Part shown: piece after piece, positions 40,832-50,900 of the stretch | Layout: every line of letters begins with the position of its first letter | Position numbering within the stretch: the first letter of the stretch is position 1 | Assembly: GCA_002356455.1 (NCBI GenBank) | Contig: AP017968.1 | Coordinates: forward strand, 2,480,001 to 2,544,000 | Reading direction: 5' to 3' | Length of the DNA: 64,000 nt | Source of the DNA: Fusobacterium varium | Lineage (GTDB): Bacteria; Fusobacteriota; Fusobacteriia; Fusobacteriales; Fusobacteriaceae | Notes under the pieces: model-generated | Databases searched by the model: none | Seen by the model: the letters and a program-made list of their open reading frames with translations, nothing else | What the model was told of the DNA's origin: nothing | Position numbers and translations under genes: made by a program

Positions 40832-41470
40832 ATGAAAAATGAGATTATTGATGAAGTTCCTGTATATCAGAAGATAGCAATTGATATAGCAAAAAAAATA
40901 ATAAATGGAAAATACAGTCTTGGAGAAAAACTCTCTGGACGGTCTACTCTTGCTACTGAATACAGAGTTTCTCCTGAAACTATTCGAAAATCTGTATATA
41001 TTTTGAAAGAATTTGATATATTAAATATTTCAAAGGGAAGTGGAATAGAAATTAAATCTATTGAAAATGCTATCAGATATATGGAGCAATATGGAGAAAG
41101 CCAAACAATTAACAGTATTAAGAAAGATATTCATGATTGGATAAAAAGACAGAAAAAAGAAAATGAAAAACTTTTAAACAGTATAACAAAACTTCTAGAA
41201 ATTACAGATAAATTTGAAGCTGTAAATCCTTTTACCCCTTTAGCTATCCGGATTACTCCAAGCATGAATTTTATTGGAAAAACAAGTGCTGAGGTAATGT
41301 TTTGGAATCATACTGGAGCTACTATATTTGCTATTAAACATGGTGAAAAAACTATTCTTTCCCCAGGACCACAGACTGTCTTTCAAGAGGGAGATATTCT
41401 GTACTTCATAGGAGATGAGCAGTCTTATGACAGAGTTAAAAATTTTTTCACTAGTGCTATTCAAAGTTAA
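40832..41470 (+). CDS. GntR/RCK_C regulator, BusR-like
   Basis: A 212-residue protein. The GntR winged helix fills about 8-75 (L-A-T-E-Y-R-V-S-P-E-T-I-R-K-S-V near 41-56). A coiled coil spans about 85-130, and an RCK_C (TrkA-C) domain about 133-210 with the family-typical E-G-D-I-L-Y-F-I-G. This is the architecture of BusR, a c-di-AMP-responsive repressor of osmolyte uptake; the ligand here is inferred. The gene stands alone between two terminators, so its targets are elsewhere. Confidence 0.8.
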   Translation: MKNEIIDEVPVYQKIAIDIAKKIINGKYSLGEKLSGRSTLATEYRVSPETIRKSVYILKEFDILNISKGSGIEIKSIENAIRYMEQYGESQTINSIKKDIHDWIKRQKKENEKLLNSITKLLEITDKFEAVNPFTPLAIRITPSMNFIGKTSAEVMFWNHTGATIFAIKHGEKTILSPGPQTVFQEGDILYFIGDEQSYDRVKNFFTSAIQS

Positions 41471-41477
41471 ATAAAAA

Positions 41478-41520
41478 AAACTGATCTAAAGATATTCATC
41501 TAAAGATCAGTTTTCCTTTT
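41478..41520. terminator. Bidirectional terminator
   Basis: AAACTGATCT (41478-41487) and AGATCAGTTT (41504-41513) pair, with A- and T-runs outside. It ends the regulator transcript and the leftward adhesin operon. Confidence 0.8.
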
Positions 41521-41882
41521 TATTTCATAATTTCAAACATATAAATTATTTCTTCTTGTTTTTTCATTTCATCTTCTAAAACTCTTTTAGCATCTGCATA
41601 TTTTTTTGCTAATTGATTATACTGACCTTTGTAGTATCTAAATTCCTTTACATCAGCTATACGTTTCTCCTGAGTAATTATTTGCTGATATGTAGCTTTT
41701 TGTTCTGCTAATACTTTTTCGGCTATTTCAGCTTCTGCTTTTCTCTGATTATACATGGCTCTTTCTTCAGCTTCTAATTCTTGAAAGTTTTGTTCTAATT
41801 GCTCAAGAGTTACCATAACATCTGTGGCTCCAAAAGATGCTGCTGATACTAATAGTAAGCAGCCTAATAATATTTTTTTCAT
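41520..41882 (-). CDS. FadA-family adhesin
   Basis: A 120-residue protein with a signal peptide (M-K-K-I-L-L-G...S-F-G-A) and a mature helical coiled coil with E-A-E/E-R-A-M-Y-N-Q-R-K-A-E-A and Y-Y-K-G-Q-Y-N-Q-L-A-K-K-Y near the loop region of FadA. FadA forms helical hairpins that polymerise on the fusobacterial surface and mediate attachment to host cells. It lies behind the giant autotransporter gene in the same direction. Confidence 0.85.
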   Translation of the reverse strand: MKKILLGCLLLVSAASFGATDVMVTLEQLEQNFQELEAEERAMYNQRKAEAEIAEKVLAEQKATYQQIITQEKRIADVKEFRYYKGQYNQLAKKYADAKRVLEDEMKKQEEIIYMFEIMK

Positions 41883-41912
41883 AATTATTACCCTCCTATT
41901 TCTATTTTATAT

Positions 41913-41983
41913 ATGAGAATGACTTGTAAATTAAAATATAAATATAATTTTAAAATTTACTTTTATTCTTCAGCCATTCTCAT
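41913..41983. repeat. Nested inverted repeat between autotransporter and FadA genes
   Basis: ATGAGAATG (41913-41921) pairs with CATTCTCAT (41975-41983), and inside it GTAAATT (41926-41932) pairs with AATTTAC (41954-41960). No T-run follows the outer stem on the minus strand. It may attenuate or process the adhesin transcript. Confidence 0.55.
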
Positions 41984-41998
41984 ATTAATGTTAATTGA

Positions 41999-44900
41999 TT
42001 AGAACTTATAGTTAAATTTAACTGCATATTTTATACTTGTATCCTTTTTATGGCTTTCATCTGCTGCTGACACTTCAAATGTCACACCCATATGGTTTGC
42101 TTTTTCTACTGTAAGTCCTATTGTTCCTACTACTTTTCCTTCTCTTTCTTCTGGTTTGATTAAACTATAATATCCTTCATCTCCATTTTTAAGCCTTGCC
42201 TTATTTCTGTCATAATTTTCTCCAAGCTCATACAGATATTTTGCATCTGCTGTTGCTTTTACAGATATATCATTTCCTGCATAGATTCTTTGTGATGCTT
42301 TTACTCCTGCTCCTACCTGTGCACTGAAATAGTCATTATCCTTAATCTGTACTTCAAGTCCACCTTTGCTTCCAGCGCTCTCTTTAAAGTCATCTATTTT
42401 TCCATACTCAAGATCTAGGATTCCATATACATCTAATTCTCTTGATAAATCTGTATAAAGTGTTTTTATAAGTCTGTTGTCCAAACTTACAGAGTAAGTA
42501 TTATACTCTCCCTTATTTTCATATGTTTCCTGAAGATTAAGTTTTCTCTTAGCTATATGTCTGTTGTATCCTAAATCCAGTCTAGTCAGCCAAGAAAGTT
42601 TGTTTTCATCGCTTAATCTCTTAACTCTGTGTACTCCAACTCTTAATGAGTATACATCCTCTTTTGAACCGCCATCATCAAAGTCAAACTTCGATCCGGC
42701 AAATCCTAATGTATATCCATATTTAGTTCCATATTCTGCCCCTTCTTTTTCTTTCATATACAAAAGTCCCATTACCTTGTAATCATAGTCATCTATTCCT
42801 AAAGTATTATCCTTGTATTTTCCATCAGTATAGATAACACTGTATTTACTGCTGTCTTTAGTCAGATTGTATGATGATTCAAGTTCATAGAAAGAGTTAG
42901 TAAATGCCTGGTTGATATCCTGCATTCTTCCCTGAATAGTGGCATAAATATCCCCTCTGAATTCTGCCAGTTTTTTTGAAGTTTCACTTTCAAACTGATC
43001 TGCTGGCAGTCCATCTAAATATTCATTCAACCCTTTTAATATATCTGCATCTTTACCATAACCACCGCTGTTCTTTAATATATTATCCAGCCCTTTGTCC
43101 ATAGCATCAAACTGTTCTCCTATTGTTAAATCAGCATATGGTCTTTTAGCTATTACCAGACTTCCTGTATTTGTAACTTTTGCAACAAATAAAGGTGATG
43201 TAACAGGAGTAAGTTTAGTTCCTGTTATTGTTCCCATTGCTGTATTTACAAAGCCATCTATCTCATAAGAGATACCATTTCCTGTTGATGCAAAATTAGA
43301 CAGCAGTCTTACTTCTCCGCTCACACTATGCGCATTAAATAGCGGTGTTCCAGTTGTTACATCTACATATGCTCCATCCACTATTATTGCTCCAGCTGTT
43401 GTAAGTGTTCCTCCAATTGAAGTATAGTTTCCATTGATTTTAATAGTACCATCTGGTTTGATTTCTACAGCTCCTACTTGTGCTGTTGCAAGTCCTGTTG
43501 CTCCTACAGCAGTTCCAGTACCTGTTACAACTATATTTCCTGTATTTACAACTCCTCCTGGTCCTTCAATACCTATTCCATTATTTACAAATATTGTTCC
43601 TGTATTTGTAAATGTTGATCCTACTCCTATAAGCATTCCAACACCTTCATTGACAGTTATTGTTCCAGCATTTTCTATTCTTGCTCCTGAATAAGCTGCC
43701 ATACCTACTGTTGTTGCTCCACATGTAGCAAGAGTTCCTCCAAGATTAATGTTAGCTCCTGCTGCATTGACAGCTACTGCTCCATCTCTTACAAGTATTC
43801 CCACTGCTCCATTATCTATATTTATTGTTCCAGTATTTGTAAATCTAGTTCCTGTTCCTTCTCCATATACTCCTACTGAGTGATCATGATTTACTGTTAT
43901 TGTTCCAGAACTTGTTGCTGTTGTTCCTCCCAGCAAATACATTCCTATAGAATTTAAATGCTCATCAGCTTTATTGTGATTTAATGATGGCCCTAAGTCA
44001 GTAGCTCCTACAATTATATTTCCAGTATTTGTTACTGTATTTGCTCCATTTGAATAGATTCCTACTGATGATGTTCCCAGTGTCATATCAGCATTGTTGA
44101 TAACTGCAGCAGAATTAGAAGTCATAGTTGATGAAACTATATCTCCAGCTGCATTTCTAGTAATTATAGCCTGCTGCAGGTAAATTCCATATCCACTATC
44201 ACCAATATTCCAATTTCCAGATGATGTTGTTATTATTCCATTACCAAGGATTTTGTAGATTCCTACTGATGCTGCAGAAACTTTATTATCTATTGTCATG
44301 GCTCCTGTATATGTCACATTTCCATCACCTTCACTCACAATACCTATACTTGTATTAGCGCCAATACCCATGTTTCCTGTTACTATTGAGTCCATTCCTT
44401 TAGCATATACTCCTATTGCATTGTCTGTTCCCACTATGATGTTTGACATATCAGCAGTTATTGTTCCTCCAGTTCCTTCACCATAGATTCCAAGACCATC
44501 TTTTCCAACAGTCATTGTTTGAGTTCCAGTTCCCTGTTTAATTACACTTCCAGCTGTCATTCCCTTTCCAAAGACACCTATACTGTAATCTCCTGCTGTA
44601 ATATTTCCAGTTCCTACATATGAGCCTCCATTTAAAGAAACTCCTATTGATGATGTTGACTTATTTACACATGATGAAGAATCTCCAACTGTTACATTTC
44701 CATTTATTGTAACTATACTGTCTTCTCCATATACACCAATATTGTTATCTCCTCCGCTTATAGACACAGTACCTGCTACAGTTAAATTAGAATTTCCTTT
44801 TGCCATTATTCCTACCTGGTTATTTTCAGTAGAACTTCCAATAGAAATTCCTCCAGCTGTAGTTCCTGTTGAATTGTTTAATACCATACCAATAGTATAG

Positions 44901-47900
44901 CTTCCTGTCTGAGTTATTACTGGAGCAGTTCCAAGTGCTGCCACTCCATCATAGTAAACTCCCATAGAATATTTAGATGATGTTCCTGCCTGTACTGCTA
45001 TTGTTGTTGTTCCAAATGCTGGAGCAGCTCCTTTTACATATGCTCCTATTCCACCATTTTGAACTGTTATAGTTGATGCTCCTATAGCATTAATAGTTCC
45101 ACCATCAGCTACTATTCCTATTTGATCATTAGCTGTGATATTTCCACTAAAATTCAATGCAGCATTGTTAGAATACATATATATTCCCTCTGTCCCAACT
45201 GTAATATTAGCTGTATTTGAAACTGTTACTGTTGTTCCTGCTCCTTGTGCATATACTCCTATACCATTAGCTCCTGTTGATATTGTGGCTGTTCCTGCAA
45301 GAGTCATATTAGCTCCATTTTCAGCTACTATTCCTATTGCACTCTTAGATGAACTTCCATTACCTGTTGTTATTGTTCCATCTATTGTTGAAGCTGCAGT
45401 TCCTGTTACAAATACTCCTACACTTTCATTCCCTAAAGCAATTGTTCCCACGTTAACAGTTCCTGCTACTCCCTCAAGAACTACCCCTGTATTTCTTGAA
45501 CCTGTTGAAGCTATATTATTTGCAGTAAGTCCATTTGTTGCTCCTTTAATATATACACCTATTCCCTCTGTTCCTGTCATAGTCATATTATTATTTTGTA
45601 CAGAAGTAAGTATTCCATTATTAGCTGAGTATATTCCTATTCCTTTGCTTCCTACATTAATATTTCCTGTATTTACCACATCTGCAATATCTGTGTAGAT
45701 TCCTATTGATGGTGTATTTGCAGTTGATACACCAGATGCATTGATAGTTCCAGTATTATTTATTGTTACTGGGAATGTAGGATTAGTTGCTCCTTTCACT
45801 GCTGCAAGGCCTATTCCTCCTGATGCAGCTGTTATTGTTCCAGCATTATTTACACTGTGCGCTGCAGTAAGACCAGCATCATATAACCCCATAAGTCCTG
45901 TTGCGCCTTCTCCTATACTTAGGTTTCCAGAAGAACTTAGACTTCCATTTGTTGTAGCTGCCAGTGAACCTGATCCTGTTACATTTATATTTGCTCCAAG
46001 ATTCATTGTACCGCCATTATTGAAAACTCCTATTCCTCCTCCAGACAGGAAGTTAAATGTCAGACTTCCACCTGTTCCAAGATTAGCAGTTCCTCCAGCT
46101 ACATACACTCCTGTACCGCCATTTATATTAAGTACACTTGTACCTGTTGTAAGAGTAGTTCCATTGTCTACATAGATACCTATTCCTCCAACTGTATTTA
46201 CAGTTCCACTATGAGTAAGATTTATTCCTGGTGCAGTTCCATCTAAATAGATTCCTACTCCATTTTGAGCGCTTACAGTTACATTGCTCATTGTATATGT
46301 CCCTACTGCGCTGTTTAAAAGAATTCCTATTGAACTATTTACAGAATTTGTACCTGTTGTTATATTAGCCCCAGTGAATGAAACGCTATTGTCAAGAACA
46401 TAAACTCCAACAGAATCCTGTCCTGTTGCTATATTTCCAGAAATTACTGAAGTTCCCTTAGCTGCAACTCCAACAGCTCCAGTTCCAGCAACATTTACTG
46501 CAAAATCAATATCTGCATTTTCACCAAATACTCCAACTCCTCCTGAAGCTATATTTAAAGTTCCTGCTGTTACTTTATTTGCTCCAGTATTTTTAAGGTA
46601 TATTCCAACTGCATTTGAATTAATAGTTCCTCCAGTTCCATTGAAACTGTTTGCAGCACCATCTATATATACCCCTGTTCCAGTAGTAGTTGTTATTGTT
46701 CCAGCATTTGTACCAGAGCTTATTCCAGCTCCTCCTATATACATTCCAAGATTAGCACCTGCTGATATAGTTCCACCAGCAGCATTTTCTGCAGCAGCAG
46801 TTTTTCCTGCTTTAGCTTCAGCAACCATACCTACAACTGATTTAGTTGGCACACTTGGTGTTCCATTCATCAGGATAGTTCCTGAGTTGATTCCCTTACC
46901 TTCTTCTGCATATATTCCTATACTGTCATTGTCATTCATTGTAATAGTTCCTGTTGAAGTCAGCTGAGAACCTCCTCCCACATATGAAGCTATACTGTCA
47001 CTTTGTCCAAGTGTTGATGTTATGTTGGCATTGTTTACTAAAGTTATTCCATCAGCGGCATATATTCCTATACTTTCACTTCCAATAAGAGAAACAGCTG
47101 AACTATTTGTTACAGTACCTGATGCAGTTCCCTTACTGTAGTAAACTCCTATATTTTTAGTTCCAGCTGCTGTGTTATTTACAGTTATTATTCCGCCACC
47201 TGCAGAGGCACCATCAGTAAGATACATTCCTGTTCCTCTTCCTGTATCTGTATTAAGGGCAAGACCACCTGCATCTATAGTTACAATTCCGCCACTTCCA
47301 TATACTCCGACTGCTCCTGCTGAAGAAGTTCCTTTTGCAGTCACAGTTCCAGATATAGTTGATGCTCCATCTATGAATACTCCTGTTGTTTTATCTCCAG
47401 TTGCTGTAACATTAACATTTAAAGTATTATTTCCTTTAGAGTAAATCCCCACTGCTTCCTTTATAACAGCAAGCTGTCCTGCAGTTCCATTAAATATACT
47501 TGCAGTACCAGCATTTTCAAGATAGATTCCTACTGTTTTATTTCCAGGAGTTACTGCTGCTGCCACCCCATCTACAGTTACTATTTTACCTAAATCTATT
47601 CCTACAGTGGCCCCTTTACCATAAACATAAATATTCTTATTTTCATTTGTACTTGAAAGAGTAAGACTATCTTTGAAATCAACAGATGAATTTTCTGCAA
47701 AAACTCCCACACTTGATTTACCATTGAATACTATAGTGTTTCCAATATCAAGTTCAGTTACAGCGCCAGATTTAACATATATTCCTGTAGTACCATCTAC
47801 ATTTAGATTAATTGTTCCTTTGTTTATTGCTTTAACATTAGTTCCTTCTGCATACATACCTATCTGTGTAGAATCATTGACATCAATTACTCCTGTTCCA

Positions 47901-50900
47901 GTATCATTAAGAATATTAGCAGTTTTCGTATACATTCCAACAGCACCTGTTTTACCAGTTCCTAAAGTTATAGTTCCTTTATTAGTACCAGTATTAGCAG
48001 TACTTCCTTTAACATATATTCCAATTCCAGAAGTTCCAATATTTAAAGCTCCTGATGAAATAATACTGATATCTTCAGCATATACAGCAGTTCCTTTATC
48101 TAAAGCAGAAGCATTTACAGTTGTATTGATATTTCTAGTTCCTGTTCCACTTCCTTTAAAGAAGATTACTGTTTTTCCAAGAGTTCCAGTATTATTTGAA
48201 GTTACAGTAACAGCAGTTGCTGTAAGATCTGATGTTTCATCAAGCATAACTCCAATAGCATCTGCTCCAAGGTCAAGAGTTCCAAGATTTGTAACTTTAG
48301 TTCCATTTTTAGCATAGATGGCAACTCCGCCATCACCTACAGATACTTTTCCCTGATTAGAAATAGTAGCTTTATCACCATAGATACCAATAGCAGCATT
48401 AGCTCCACTGGAATGTCCAACTTTTATTTCTCCAGCTGCTGTATTTGTTACAGTAACATCAGCTTCTGTTCCTGAAGCATTGTTGTTATATGCATAAATA
48501 CCTACAGCTCCTGTACCATCAAGAGTTATTTTATTAGTGTTAGTAATATCAGCTTTTCCCTGAGCAGTAAAAATACCTACAGTTCCAAATTCATCTACAA
48601 TAGGTGTTCCCACAGGCTGTTCTCTATATGCCATTCCTAAAATACCTATAGATTGATTTCCACCAACTTTTATATCTCCAGCATTCAATACTGTACTTCC
48701 ATTTACTGCATAAACTCCTACAGCTTTATCATTTACAGTATTTCCTCCACCAGTTACTTTTTCTACTTCTACTTCTGCTCCAACAGCTATATCTATTTTA
48801 CCAAAGTTTATGTAAAGACCAATAGCACCATTTCCTGAATCTGTTCTGTCTGCTATTACTTTAGAATTAGTTAGTAAATTAATTTGAGCATCTGTTGCAC
48901 TTGCTGCTGAAACACTTGAATTCATTTCAAGTCCTACCACTTGGTTATTAAAATATGTTGTGGCATAAGCTGTATCTGTTGAACTTGTCACTGTAATGCC
49001 AGTATCAACTGTCAAATCAAGTCTTTGCCCCAAAAATCTTCTTGAATAAAAATATCCTGTAGTAGTATCATTTTGACTATATTTATCCATATTGGCATCA
49101 ATAGTTAAATCTCCGCCATCTACAGTAGCTATTTTATATTTATCAAATGTAATCAATCCAGAAGTTCCATCTACAATTGTTACTCCTGCTCCTAAATTTG
49201 TTTCAACTGTAGCCTTTAAACTGTTAGAAAGAAGACCAGTAGCATTTTTTAAATTTGCCACTGTAGCATCATTTGACATCATTGTGATTGTTGTCCCATT
49301 TAATGTTACTTTAGGAGCAAGCAAATCAAGTTCTACTCCTGTTGCTTTTCCTGAAAGTTCTAGGCTGGCATTAGTCAGATTGATTGTTCCATTCCCATCG
49401 GAATATGCTGCATATCCCTCTCCAGAATATTTCAGTTCTGAACCTATAAGGCTGATGTTTGTTCCTGCACCAAAGGCTGCTACACCTGCTGCTCCTTCTT
49501 TTACTTCTATCTTAGCAGCTCCAAGAGTAACTGTTGCTGCTCCCTCTGCATATATAGCTAATCCTTTTGTTGCCGGATTTGATGTATCATCAATTGAAAT
49601 AGTTAAGGTATTTCCAGAAGTTGATGTTGTTGTTCCTCCATCACTGTATATTCCTGTTGTTCCACCTGTTCCTTTTAAAGCAACTGTTCCACTTATATTT
49701 ACAGTATTACTATTATATATTCCAGAAGATGATTCTCCAGTTACTTCTATATTACTTCCATTAGAAATAGCAAATGTTCCTGTATTATATATTCCTGATT
49801 TATTATTTCCTGTTCCAAGAACCTTTACAGTTCCGTTATTACTTCCAACTCCATTACTTACAGTTGCTAACCCTATATTTTTATTATTATTTCCAGTTAT
49901 TTCTATTGTTCCAGAGTTAGTAATTGAAGCTCCAGAACCATTAGCTATCAAACCTGTAAATTCATTTAAATTACTTTGCAATATTGCAGTATTTTTAATA
50001 GTTCCTGTTCCTGAAGCTTGAGCAAAACTATTTCCTGTAAGACCTGAAGTTACAGTTATATTTTTATTTAACTGAACTGCATTTTGATCACTTCTTACTA
50101 AAGTACTCTTTTTAGCATTAGCTCCAAAATTTAAACTATTTATAGTTGTATTATTTAAAACCATATCATTAGTATTAGTAGCTGTAGTAACATTTCTGAA
50201 AAAACCTACATTTTCTTCTCCATTTACTAAAATATTCAATCCTGTCACTCTGCTTATAGGATCTCCACTTGAAGTACCTTGTGCTATTGCTATTCCTATA
50301 TTCTTTTTTCCAGCCACTGTTATTGTTCCATTTGAACCTGTAATATTAGTAGAGTCATAATAAAAATTATTGCTGCTAAAATAATTTTTCATTCTAAAAC
50401 CATAGTTATCTTCTCCATTTATTGTTATATTTCCTAAAGATACTATAGAATTTGGTCTAGCAGAATAATAATATCCATAGTCTATTCCTATACTCTGTTT
50501 ACCATTTATAATAATATTCCCACTATTTTTTGTTTGTGGCTGTGTTGTAAATGCACTTCCAGCTATAGCAGATTCATTATACTCTGTATCAATCATTATA
50601 CCAACCATATTATAACCACTATTAAGTATTATTGTACCAGTGTTTTCAAGAATAGATGTTGAAGATGTTGAAAATTCTCCTCCACCTCCACCTCCTCTTA
50701 ATAGCTGGTGTTCAAATCCTACTAAACTCTTGGCAGAAGATGGATTATTATGACCATTTAATGTCAAAGTTCCTGCAAAAGTATATGTTCTATTTATAGT
50801 TGTTCCGCCTCTTCCTACTTCATAAGGGTTCAAGCTTAAAAACATTATAGTTCCATTTCCGCCATCATCTCTTGTCATATTATAGCTTCCATTAATTACT

